Source: Xylocopa sonorina (taxonomy: Eukaryota > Arthropoda > Insecta > Hymenoptera > Apidae). From it: 64,000 nucleotides of DNA. Positions 45,839 through 54,731 of this stretch are shown piece after piece (position 1 is the first letter of the stretch; every line of letters starts with the position of its first letter). The translations under genes and the position numbers were made by a program. A model generated the notes under the pieces. It worked only from the letters and a program-made list of their open reading frames with translations. It searched no databases and had not been told where the DNA came from. Location: NCBI RefSeq assembly GCF_050948175.1, contig NW_027490097.1:2108001-2172000 (forward strand). The letters run 5' to 3'.

Positions 45839-46482
45839 ATCGCGATATCGCATCTCATTTCTATGTTTCATGATAAGATATAATATTCATTGTGCAGTGT
45901 CATGTATACCTCGCATACACTTCCAATGCATGTGAGTGCGACAGTTCCTTGCTAGGGAATAGTGTTTGCAGAAGTCTACGTATCGAGGCAATAGAGTTCT
46001 AGTGCTTCTTAAATCGCTATATTGCATCTCATTTCTATGTTTCATGATATGATATAATAATCACTGTGCAGTGTCATGTATACCTCGTATTCACTTCAAA
46101 AGAATGTAAACGCGACCCTTCCTTGCCCGGAAGTAGCGTTTGCAGATGTCTACATATCGTAGCATGAGATTTCCAATGCTTCTCAAAACGCGATATCGCT
46201 ACTCATTACTATGTTTCATGATAATATATAATATTCATTGCGAAGTGGCATGTATACCTCGTATTCACTTCAAAAGAATGTAAATGCGACACTTCCTTGC
46301 TTGGAAATAGCGTTTGCAGATGTCTACGTATCGAAGCAACAGATTTCTAAAGCTTGCTAATTCGCGATATCGCATATCATATCTATGTTTCATAATAATT
46401 TATAATATTCATTGCGAAGTGTCATGTATACCTCGCATACACTTCAAATGAATGCGAATGCGACAGCTCCTTGCTATGAAAT
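45839..46482 (-). repeat. 174-bp satellite, reversed block, part before the retrotransposon
   Basis: About 3.7 monomers of the same satellite in reverse complement, recognised by CTCATTTCTATGTTTCATGA every 174 bp and by GATATCGC and TTCCTTGC motifs. The copies are visibly more diverged from each other and from the forward block. The last monomer is interrupted by the retrotransposon at 46483 and continues at 55078 in exact phase: the motif at 46383 and its next occurrence at 55156 are 174 bp apart once the element and one copy of the 4-bp duplication are removed. Confidence 0.96.
46479..46482. repeat. Target-site duplication AAAT, left copy
   Basis: AAAT lies directly before the terminal TGTCAC of the element and is repeated directly after its terminal TTACA at 55078-55081. 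Joining the flanks on one copy restores the expected satellite context, GGAAATAGCGTTTGC-like. Four-base duplications are known for Gypsy-family integrases. Confidence 0.9.
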
Positions 46483-47132
46483 TGTCACGTCCGGAGGTGC
46501 GGGTCGTGCGGCGAAGGAAACCTCCTTCACAGGAACCAGGACTCGAACGCAGGAAATTGAATATTCTGGTGCATCACCCACGTATTCCCGAGCGAGACGA
46601 CGAATAAACTCTCTCCTCCCCGCGCGTCGTGTACGCTTTGTCGGAGGTGCAAGGCTCGTCGAGAATACTTGAACTTCGGTTGAGTACGGCACGGCTAAGC
46701 GTTGGTTCGCTCTAGCTTACCGGGATCGACCTGGGCGCAAGATATTCTGTACACGGTAGAAGTGAGGATGGAGCAACTAAGCGCTGGTTCGCTCTAGTCG
46801 TCGAGCCTCAAGACTATCGCAGATGAGATATAGAAATAGAATAATCGCGAGCGTACCCGTGGAGTAGAATTAAGGAATTGTATTTGAACTCGAATAAAGA
46901 TACTTTGAATCTGGTAAAAATAAACTATATTCTATTATTTCACTATACTAGATACACTTGACTAAATTCTAAGTTACTGACTAACGATTACAATGAGAAT
47001 TAGAAATAGTATAAAGTATCGAATGGACCCCGCTATGGGAGTATGGATAGAGACGAATGCATTAGAGCTAATTGCTCGTTGCGAATGAGCCTATTGCTCG
47101 GATCGGAAGTGCATCGTTCGGATGCTGGATTA

Positions 47133-47240
47133 GAACTCCTCGGTTCGGAGATGAGATACGAACTCTCCAGTTCGGAGATGAGTTAGGAACTCTCCAGTTC
47201 GGAGATGAGTTACGAACTCTCCAGTTCGGAGATGAGTTAG
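47133..47240. repeat. 27-bp tandem repeat, four copies, in the 3' LTR
   Basis: Four units of 27 bp starting at 47133, 47160, 47187 and 47214. Each contains GAACTC followed by GTTCGGAGATGAG; the first unit is the most diverged. The same array is at 54391-54498 in the other LTR. Because 27 is divisible by 3, it produces a nine-residue repeat in incidental frames on both strands. Confidence 0.9.
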
Positions 47241-47426
47241 CAACTGACTCTCGGATCTCGCGTCCGCGACCTCCTCGGGTCGCGCGGCGCGCGAGTCGCT
47301 GGGCCCTCGCGGTGGGGCGGACGGTCGGAGTAGGGCGGCCGCTCGGCCCTCGTGGTGGGGCGGCCGTTTGGAGTGGGGCGCGGCCCGCGTTAAGCGTGAG
47401 CCGCGAGCGTCGAGTGTGCGCGCGAG

Positions 47427-47473
47427 TGCACGGAACATAGCCGTGCATGAATAAAATATATACATATATTTAC
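47427..47473 (-). promoter_or_regulatory. Candidate LTR promoter: TATA-like tract plus short hairpin (3' LTR copy)
   Basis: Read on the element strand, an AT-only tract containing TATATATTTTA (within 47453-47473) is followed by a perfect 7-bp inverted repeat, TGCACGG...CCGTGCA with a 7-nt loop (47427-47447). A start about 25-30 bp downstream of the TATA tract would fall in or just after the hairpin. The arrangement is seen in the sequence; promoter function is inferred. I found no canonical AATAAA on the element strand downstream in this LTR. Confidence 0.4.
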
Positions 47474-47527
47474 TTAAATCTAGGTGTGTGTTGGTGTGTA
47501 TGTACATAGGTGAGTAGTGTCCTTATT

Positions 47528-50500
47528 CTAATCCCACATGTACGAGAAGTACGTATAGGGCTTCGTGATCGCTGGGGATTCGACCCAGTACGTGTCGGAG
47601 AGCTCCTCGCCCTCGTAATACGGGGTGAAGTCCTCCCCCTCGTGTGTGGAGTTCGCGCGTGGGCGCGGCATGCTGCATCCTTCTTCCCTCTCGTACCTTT
47701 GTCTCCTTCTGTAAGGACGGCGAGTCGGCGGGTGGCCCGTGTGCAGGGGCTCCGGATACGGATGCTGGGGATGATGAGGTGGACGCCGGAGGGTGGCAGG
47801 CGGTACGTCTGACGTTACACCACCCCCCTTGGAAAAGGAATCTCGGCCATGCCGAGATCTCTTGTCTGTTGGGTAGATTTCGGGATGCTGGATCCTTTTC
47901 TTGGTCCTGTCGTCTGGATGCTGCGGAATCTGAGGTTTTTCGCCTGGTTGATCCTGGCGATAACGTTTGGAGTTTGGACCGTGGCTGCGGGCTTCCTTCG
48001 GATTGCAGGCACTTTCGTCGCTTTCACTTTCAGCGTTCGTTTGAATGTCACTGCTCTCACTGACTTCATTTTCAGTTTTTCGCACTTTTCTTTCACTAGC
48101 GTCCACACTCTGCATACTATGCATTCGTTTACAAATTTTGATTTTGTTCGTATGAACAATTTTATGGCGCCCTTTTACATTCAGCTTAACATTACAATTG
48201 CCCAAAATTTCGAGGATACGGTACGGTCCAGAATACTGTGCCTGGAACTTATGTTTGTTCGGCTCTTTTAAAAGATAGACCCATTGGCCTACCTCGAAGT
48301 TTTGGACATTGAGCTTTCGGTCATAATAATATTTAGAACGGCGTTTCGCATTGTCTAGATTGGCTTTAGCCAAATCCTGAGATTTCGAGATTTTCTCCTG
48401 AAGTTGTATAAGATAGTCGCTATAAGTTTCGTTATCAGAGCTGTCCTGAAAAGGAGTGGCTGACGGCGTCCTAGCTATCCTGCCGAACACTAGTTCGTGT
48501 GGGGTGTATAATGTACCCTCGTGCACACTGGTGTTGTATGAAAACATTGCATACGGTAACCAATTCACCCAATCGTTACTCGACTCTATGTAATGCTTCA
48601 GATATTCGGCCAGGACGTGGTGAGATCGTTCAACGGACCCGTTTGTCTGTGGATGGAACGCAGTGGACTTGTATTGCTTAATACGGAATTTGATTGCTAT
48701 GGCTTTAATCAAGCTATTTATAAAGTTCGAACCTTGGTCCGTGAGTATGCCTTTCGGGCATCCGTACTTACAAATGAATTCTTTTATTAAAGCTTCGGCA
48801 ATGTCTACTGCGGTGGTGGTTTTGAGAGGAACTGCGACTGAGTATTTAGTGAGGAGATCTTGGATCGTGAGGATACTTGTATAACCGTCGGAAGTTTCGG
48901 GAAGAGGACCCATTACGTCCATTGAAATCTTATCGAATGCCCTGCCAGGGGTGTCGATTAAAGTGAGAGGCTGTCTGGTCTTTACCCGGACCAGTTTCTC
49001 TGTCTGACAACTTTTACATTTGCCAATATATTCTTGTATTTGTGTTTTCATGTTTGGCCAAAAGTATTGTTGTCTGATGCGAGAATAAGTTTTATTAACC
49101 CCTTTGTGACCTCCCACAGGGGAGTCGTGGTTTTCTCTTATTATTTTCAGTCGCTCTTCGACCGAAGGGGTTTTAATGAGGCCCTGGCAGACCGTAATCT
49201 GGACAGTTGTTTCGTAAAACAGGTCTTGAAGGATTTTCTGGATTCGGGACCAGGATACGGAGTCTAGATAGGTTTGTGCGATACTAAATGTTTGTAATTG
49301 TAATTCGTTTACAACGTCGCACAAGGATCTGAATGTTTCTATTACGGTCTGGAAATTGATTGATCTGGTGGAATGTTCGATGATTGGAAGCTGGATTTGG
49401 AATTCGTTTCCGATTTTTATGACTTTGGCTTTGGTAAGGACGTGATTTTTGTTTAGGAGGAATTTTTCAGCGTTCGCTAGATCTTTGGCGCCCGTGTCAT
49501 AGGGGTGCCCAGATTGCGTGACGAAGACAACTACATTGTCTCGTCGCGTTGATAATGCGTCACGGCTGGAATTAAATAGAGGTTCGCGTCGGATAAATTC
49601 ATTTGGAGCAGGAGTATAGAAGTCGGTGCTGTCGCTGGCGACTTGCGGAGGTGATGCTGTGTTGGTACGGAAGGACGTGCCTGGAGTCGGTAATTCAGGT
49701 TCTGATGTTACCGGAGTAGGAGGAGGCGCTAGTGTGGTATACTTTTTACGGGTTTCCGGAGGCACATCGAAGATGTCGTCCTCCGAGTTTTCTGAATACG
49801 AGAGCGGAAAAATTTGAGCGGGATTCCGCGACAATGCGTCCGCATTAAGGTTCGTTTTTCCACTTTTATAGACCATCTCGTAGTCAAATTCCGCTAACTT
49901 AAGCCTCCACCGTACGAGTCTACTTGACGGGTCCTTGACCGAATTCATCCACACTAACGGTCGATGGTCGGTAACGAGTTTGAATTGATTACCGTATATG
50001 TATGGACGAAAGTAATGGACGGCGTAGACAATCGCCAGACACTCCTTCTCGATCGTGGAGTAGTTTTTCTCCGCAGCGTTTAACAGTCGCGACGTGTACG
50101 CGATTGGCAAGTCGCGGCCTATTGGTCCTTGACTCAAGATAGCACCAATAGCTTCGGCGGACGCGTCGGTCGTTATCACGAATGGTTGTTTAAAGTTGGG
50201 GTACTGCAAGATAGGCGCTTTGCATAGGCAATCTCGGAGTTTGACGAATGAATTCTCATGCTCGTTACGCCATACAAAGGTCGCGTCCTTTTTTAACAAA
50301 TTCGTTAGAGGCTTAGCAATGTTAGAAAAATTTGCGATGAACAGCCTGTAGTACCCCGCGAGCCCGAGGAATTGTTTGATCTGTTTCGCGTTGCGCGGGC
50401 GCGGAAAGTTTTTGACGGCGCTAATTTTCGCAGGGTCAGGTTTTACACCGTGCTCACTGATAATATGACCCAAATAGCTTACTTCTCTCCTCAAGAATTC

Positions 50501-50785
50501 GCACTTATCCGGCTGCAATACTAAATTAGCTTCTTTGAGCCGTTGAGTTAATTTCTCGAATTTAAGTCGATGTTCTTGAAGAGAGCTAGCGTAGATAACA
50601 ATGTCGTCCAAATAGACGAAAATTTCGTTCCCCTGGAGACCGGACAGGACATTGTCCATAAGTCGTTGGAACGTTGCTGGCGCATTTTTTAATCCGAATG
50701 GCATTCTTTTAAATTCATAATGCCCGTGAGGCGTCGAAAAAGCGGTTTTGGGAGCATCGGCGGGCTCCATTGGGATCTGGTGAAA
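47528..50785 (-). pseudogene. pol: pol, 3' part: rest of reverse transcriptase, RNase H, integrase
   Basis: An open frame of 1,085 codons directly downstream of, and in frame with, the TGA at 50786-50788. Residues are counted from the first ATG (50770). Reverse transcriptase palm: YLDD at 53-56. RNase H: TDAS at 201-204, an STIEKE segment near 238-243 and TDHRP at 267-271. A Pro/Ser/Thr-rich linker follows at about 340-400, then a macro-domain-like segment at about 411-530. Integrase: zinc-binding H548, H555, C585, C588, and catalytic D618, D678, E714, giving 35 residues between the last two (DD35E). A GPY/F-type module has SGPY at 847-850. A charged, low-complexity tail crosses the polypurine tract and uses LTR sequence from about residue 985 to 1080. 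All visible catalytic residues are intact. The defect is the upstream TGA, which separates this part from the first reverse-transcriptase aspartate. The internal ATG is unlikely to be a real start. Confidence 0.93.
47820..47830 (-). other. Polypurine tract next to the 3' LTR
   Basis: On the element strand AAGGGGGGTGG abuts the TGTAAC start of the 3' LTR. This is the expected plus-strand priming site for reverse transcription. A single T interrupts the purine run. The tract is also translated, as a Lys-Gly-Gly-Gly stretch of pol. Confidence 0.85.
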
Positions 50786-52522
50786 TCAGCTCGCGAGATC
50801 GAATGTACTAAAATACTTCGCGCTCCCGAGCTTATCAAGTATCTCGGTAATGCAAGGGAGGGGATAGGCATCGGCGACAGATCTCTCATTGAGTGCGCGG
50901 TAGTCGAGGACGACGCGCCATTGCTTGTTGCCCAGGGAGTCCGGTTTCTTTGGGACAACCCACAATGGCGAATTATATGGTGATTTTGACGGAGAGATGA
51001 CACCATTTTGTAAAAATTTGTCGACTTGTCGTCGAATCTCCTCCTTATGAGCTGGTGGGAAACGGTATTGTTTCACATTGACGGGGCGGTCGTCGACGGT
51101 TGGAATCTTGTGCGTGGTTGCTGACGTATGCCCTAATTTATCCCCCTCAATGTGAAAAAGCTCCTGCGTGCTTTGAACGAGACGGACGACGTGCTCTCTT
51201 TCCTCTGCGTTGAGGTGGTCGAGACGGAGGAGACTAAGAATTCGGTCTAGGCGAGATTTCGAAGGATTGGCGGATTTCGATGCTTGTTTTAACGGCGCCC
51301 GTTGTACATTATTTTTAACCGCCTGAGCATAAGAGATCTGTTGAACATTCGCGATTTTGCAACGCGAAGGAGGAGTTTCGATTGTCGAGTATGGTGTCTG
51401 ACTCGAGAAAGAAATAGAAGTTTTCCCTTTTTGGGATGAGCCGATCGGTACGGCGGATACGTTAGATTTAGTAGATTTAGAAAAAACCGGATAGAGCGAC
51501 GGACTATCCTCCTCGTGGAGGGGAGTCATGATTTTCGCGGGCTCGAGTATGATCTCTGGTAAGGCGATTTCGACGGCGCGGTCGGATGAATTAATTATTC
51601 GAGTTACCGCTTTGCCCCGAATTACTCTGACGAGAGCGTTTCCGAAAAATATACCCGGCGCAAGATCGATACGAGGAATTATACCTTCCGCAAGGTTCGA
51701 ATTAACTACGCGGACCTTGATACCGATATTTGATCTCGGCGGAATGGAGATACGTTCTCCTGACTTCGGAGAAGCTGCTTTGTCTCGCGTTCGAAGCTTC
51801 GATTTCGTTGCTGCATCGCGTTTCAGCGGAGGCGATGATTTACGCGGCGGGCGCGGCGGCGGAGGGGGAATAGATTCCGTGCGCGGCGCTTGTTTACGTT
51901 TCGGCGATAGGAGAGGCTTTATTTTCGAGTCCGGTGACGGTTCCTCGAGTGCTTCGATATCGTCTTCGAAAGGAATTCTCTTACCATTCCATTTGATTAT
52001 TTTATTTGGGAAAGAGATTTCTGCGTCCATACAGAACCCGGAGCCGAGGATCCCGCTTGGTTTAAGGGGAAAATCATCCTCGACCACATTAAAAGGAACG
52101 ACGCGACCGAAAATGACAAGATTCACCGTCCCTAAGGTTGCGGTTTTGCCATCGGTTACCCCCGTTATTATTACGATCTCGGACTTATCGATTCGCGCGG
52201 ATGCTTTTAGAGCCGAACGTTTTATAATATTTATTTCCGCCCCAGTGTCCACCATGAAGCGAGTTGGTGAAATTAGAAGATCGGATTTTAGAACTACGTT
52301 TGGCGTGCTAGTTTTTCCGGTTATGTTTATCGCGGCGTTTCGTCGATTTCCGCGTTGGAGTTGTTCGCGGCGAGAGGACGGACTTGGTGCGCGGCCTCGC
52401 CACCTGTCTCGCGGCGGGTGCGGATGCCATTGTCGTTTCCCGAATTTTGGTTTACCGCGTTGTTGTACTGCCTTTTGCGGCAATCGCCTATTTCGTGCCC
52501 CGGGGTCTTGCAATAGCGACAA
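50786..52522 (-). pseudogene. pol: pol, 5' part: protease and N-terminal reverse transcriptase, ends at premature TGA
   Basis: An open frame of 578 codons overlapping the end of gag by about 196 bp in the -1 frame; the first codon listed is a TTG, not an ATG, so expression by frameshift from gag is the natural reading. Residues 1-80 are a basic linker. The aspartic protease has the active site VDTGA at 91-95 and a GILGSGF motif at 157-163. A proline-rich stretch (about 205-235) and a beta-rich segment at about 258-328 (IPPRSN to ALPEI) follow; similar inserts occur between protease and reverse transcriptase in insect Gypsy elements. The reverse-transcriptase fingers start near 463 and include the WVVPKK and DYRALN motifs. 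The frame ends at FDLAS (574-578), just after the first catalytic aspartate, D575. The TGA occupies a position normally held by a conserved glycine, and the frame stays open after it, which points to one nonsense substitution rather than a frameshift. Confidence 0.93.
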
Positions 52523-53658
52523 AATTTGGGCGCGTCCCTGGCTACGATTTGTCTCGGTTGTTCGTACGCGGGGCCTCGAGTAGGAGGCGGTACGTCCCTG
52601 GATCGCAAGTAAGCGTCACGGTATTCCTGCGGTCGGTACGGCGATGGCGGTCTGAACCGACACTCGGTCGCGTAATGTCCGATATTATTGCATTTTCGGC
52701 AAATAATCTCGGCTGGTTTTTCACGCGATTCTGGTCGCGCGACACGCGATCTACCTAGTCGGTTGCAATCACGTTCGTGCATTTGATAGAGCTCCCGCGC
52801 TCGAGCGAACGTTTCTCGCAATGTACCGAATGAATTTACCGTCATCTGCATTCGAATTTCCGGAATGAGACCATCTTTAAAACATTGTAGAGTGAGCGCG
52901 TCTACGTCATCGAGCGATTCCGGTGTGTCTCGTCGAGCAAGCCTTTCGCAATCAATTATGGCGGTTCTAAGATCTTTTACTCGACCGATATAATCTAGAA
53001 TGTGCTCGTTCGCGCGCATAAATATATTAGCAAGTTCACCCCGATAATGATGAGCTGATTTTACGGAGCAAAATGTGCTGCGAAGAACGTCCGTTAATTC
53101 GAGTATTGTGTAACACGGCTCGTCTTCTAGCGCGGCGTAGGCACGACCCTTGAGTTTTCCCTTAAGCAGGCGTGTGAAAGTTCGCTCGCACCCATTAGGG
53201 ATAAGCTCATAAGCGCGTTTACACGCTCGGGTAAACTGAAGAATAGGAATGTTCTGACCATCGAATGTTGGCACGGCTTCGAGGGCCTGCTTAAGCGATA
53301 GCTCGTCGTGTTGAGAACTATTTGTATTGAAATCAGAGCTCGAATTATGTGCGTAAAGCGGATTTCCCCGAGGAATATCCAGCGAAACGGTATCGTCGCG
53401 CGTTAAATCAGGCGTTCTGCGAATTGATTCTATTTCACGACGTAGAATTTCTATTTGCTGGAGCAACGCGGCATTACTCGGATCGGTCGCTTTCGTATTT
53501 TTCGCTGAAGTATTTTGTTGCGCGGTACTAGGAAGAGGATCGGCGATAGCGTCTTGGAAATCAAGCGTTCTGCTAGTGCGTTTTTCGCGTTCGGAATCGG
53601 CCATCGCGGCGGCTCGCTGTGTCTGCTGGCGCGTTTTTGTCGGAGTCCGGGTTGCCAT
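52327..53658 (-). CDS. gag: gag polyprotein of the Gypsy element
   Basis: A 443-residue structural protein that would form the virus-like particle and bind the element RNA. The ATG at 53658 lies 52 nt downstream of the primer-binding site and is the first good start. Residues 1-60 are polar and basic, 62-82 look like a short coiled coil (Leu/Ile/Arg/Glu heptads), and about 118-296 form an alpha-helical capsid-like region of the retrotransposon gag type. Two CCHC zinc knuckles follow, C320/C323/H328/C333 and C380/C383/H388/C393, both with exact CX2CX4HX4C spacing, with an Arg/Pro-rich linker between them. The last 50 residues overlap pol in the -1 frame. There is no internal stop or frameshift, so gag looks intact although pol is broken. 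Product call is firm; capsid borders are approximate. Confidence 0.95.
   Translation of the reverse strand: MATRTPTKTRQQTQRAAAMADSEREKRTSRTLDFQDAIADPLPSTAQQNTSAKNTKATDPSNAALLQQIEILRREIESIRRTPDLTRDDTVSLDIPRGNPLYAHNSSSDFNTNSSQHDELSLKQALEAVPTFDGQNIPILQFTRACKRAYELIPNGCERTFTRLLKGKLKGRAYAALEDEPCYTILELTDVLRSTFCSVKSAHHYRGELANIFMRANEHILDYIGRVKDLRTAIIDCERLARRDTPESLDDVDALTLQCFKDGLIPEIRMQMTVNSFGTLRETFARARELYQMHERDCNRLGRSRVARPESREKPAEIICRKCNNIGHYATECRFRPPSPYRPQEYRDAYLRSRDVPPPTRGPAYEQPRQIVARDAPKFCRYCKTPGHEIGDCRKRQYNNAVNQNSGNDNGIRTRRETGGEAAHQVRPLAANNSNAEIDETPR
52498..52504 (-). promoter_or_regulatory. Candidate -1 frameshift heptamer CCCGGGG
   Basis: In the gag frame the bases read C CCG GGG, which fits the X XXY YYZ rule for -1 slippage and lies inside the second zinc knuckle, at the start of the region where the pol frame is open. 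GC-rich heptamers of this kind are not efficient classical sites, and no downstream pseudoknot was verified. The gag/pol frame relation (-1) is certain; this exact site is not. Confidence 0.25.
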
Positions 53659-53709
53659 ATCTAGTTTCGCGGTTCCTTTCGGCAGAATTTCCGGAGGAAA
53701 CGCGTGGCT

Positions 53710-53727
53710 ATCCCACCGCTGTCACCA
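53710..53727 (-). other. Primer-binding site, tRNA-Leu type
   Basis: On the element strand the 18 bases TGGTGACAGCGGTGGGAT begin 13 nt inside the 5' LTR boundary. The complement ends in CCA and reads ATCCCACCGCTGTCACCA, which is the T-arm and acceptor end of a tRNA. From memory, the tRNA-Leu (AAG/TAG) class ends ATCCCACCGCTGCCA before the added CCA, a one-base difference. The Leu assignment is therefore likely but rests on recall. Confidence 0.75.
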
Positions 53728-54390
53728 AAAATAACTTTCGTGTCACGTCCCGAGGTGCGGGTCGTGCGGCGAAGGAAACCTCCTTCACAGGAACCAGGAC
53801 TCGAACGCAGGAAATTGAATATTCTGGTGCATCACCCACGTATTCCCGAGCGAGACGACGAATAAACTCTCTCCTCCCCGCGCGTCGTGTACGCTTTGTC
53901 GGAGGTGCAAGGCTCGTCGAGAATACTTGAACTTCGGTTGAGTACGGCACGGCTAAGCGTTGGTTCGCTCTAGCTTACCGGGATCGACCTGGGCGCAAGA
54001 TATTCTGTACACGGTAGAAGTGAGGATGGAGCAACTAAGCGCTGGTTCGCTCTAGTCGTCGAGCCTCAAGACTATCGCAGATGAGATATAGAAATAGAAT
54101 AATCGCGAGCGTACCCGTGGAGTAGAATTAAGGAATTGTATTTGAACTCGAATAAAGATACTTTGAATCTGGTAAAAATAAACTATATTCTATTATTTCA
54201 CTATACTAGATACACTTGACTAAATTCTAAGTTACTGACTAACGATTACAATGGGAATTAGAAATAGTACAAAGTATCGAATGGACTCCGCTATGGGAGT
54301 ATGGATAGAGACGAATGCATTAGAGCTAATTGCTCGTTGCGAATGAGCCTATTGCTCGGATCGGAAGTGCATCGTTCGGATGCTGGATTA

Positions 54391-54498
54391 GAACTCCTCG
54401 GTTCGGAGATGAGATACGAACTCTCCAGTTCGGAGATGAGTTAGGAACTCTCCAGTTCGGAGATGAGTTACGAACTCTCCAGTTCGGAGATGAGTTAG
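54391..54498. repeat. 27-bp tandem repeat, four copies, in the 5' LTR
   Basis: Exact counterpart of the array in the 3' LTR, 7,258 bp away, with the same four units. No change in copy number between the LTRs, in keeping with recent insertion. Confidence 0.9.
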
Positions 54499-54684
54499 CA
54501 ACTGACTCTCGGATCTCGCGTCCGCGACCTCCTCGGGTCGCGCGGCGCGCGAGTCGCTGGGCCCTCGCGGTGGGGCGGACGGTCGGAGTAGGGCGGCCGC
54601 TCGGCCCTCGTGGTGGGGCGGCCGTTCGGAGTGGGGCGCGGCCCGCGTTAAGCGTGAGCCGCGAGCGTCGAGTGTGCGCGCGAG

Positions 54685-54731
54685 TGCACGGAACATAGCC
54701 GTGCATGAATAAAATATATACATATATTTAC
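54685..54731 (-). promoter_or_regulatory. Candidate LTR promoter: TATA-like tract plus short hairpin (5' LTR copy)
   Basis: Same AT-only tract and TGCACGG/CCGTGCA inverted repeat as in the 3' LTR. As the copy upstream of gag this would be the functional promoter of the element. The initiation site is inferred from spacing only. Confidence 0.4.

Larger units (their letters stand above)
46483..47819 (-). repeat. 3' LTR of the Gypsy element
   Basis: A 1,337-bp direct repeat of 53741-55077, beginning TGTCACGTCC and ending GACGTTACA on the plus strand. The element-proximal end carries the last 96 codons of the pol frame (stop at 47528-47530). Other contents: a GC- and CpG-rich stretch at about 47255-47430, a 27-bp tandem repeat at 47133-47240, and a TATA-like run near 47453-47473. 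The open frames on either strand inside the LTR are mirrored in the other LTR and I do not consider them separate genes. Confidence 0.96.

Noticed and set aside
46412..46672. Plus-strand frame running from the satellite into the LTR (and its partner at 53619-53930)
   Set aside because: The shared part is non-coding LTR sequence on the antisense strand of the element; the upstream parts differ entirely between the two copies.
47068..47507. Overlapping frames on both strands in the LTR with nine-residue repeats, also at 54326-54765
   Set aside because: Shadows of the 27-bp tandem repeat and a GC-rich tract that is open in several frames at once.
47528..47900. env gene downstream of pol (errantivirus-like)
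   Set aside because: Pol runs straight into the 3' LTR and there is no space or frame for an envelope protein.
51528..52583. 351-codon plus-strand frame opposite pol
   Set aside because: Antisense shadow of the protease/linker region; no recognisable domain, while the minus-strand frame has clear protease and reverse-transcriptase motifs.
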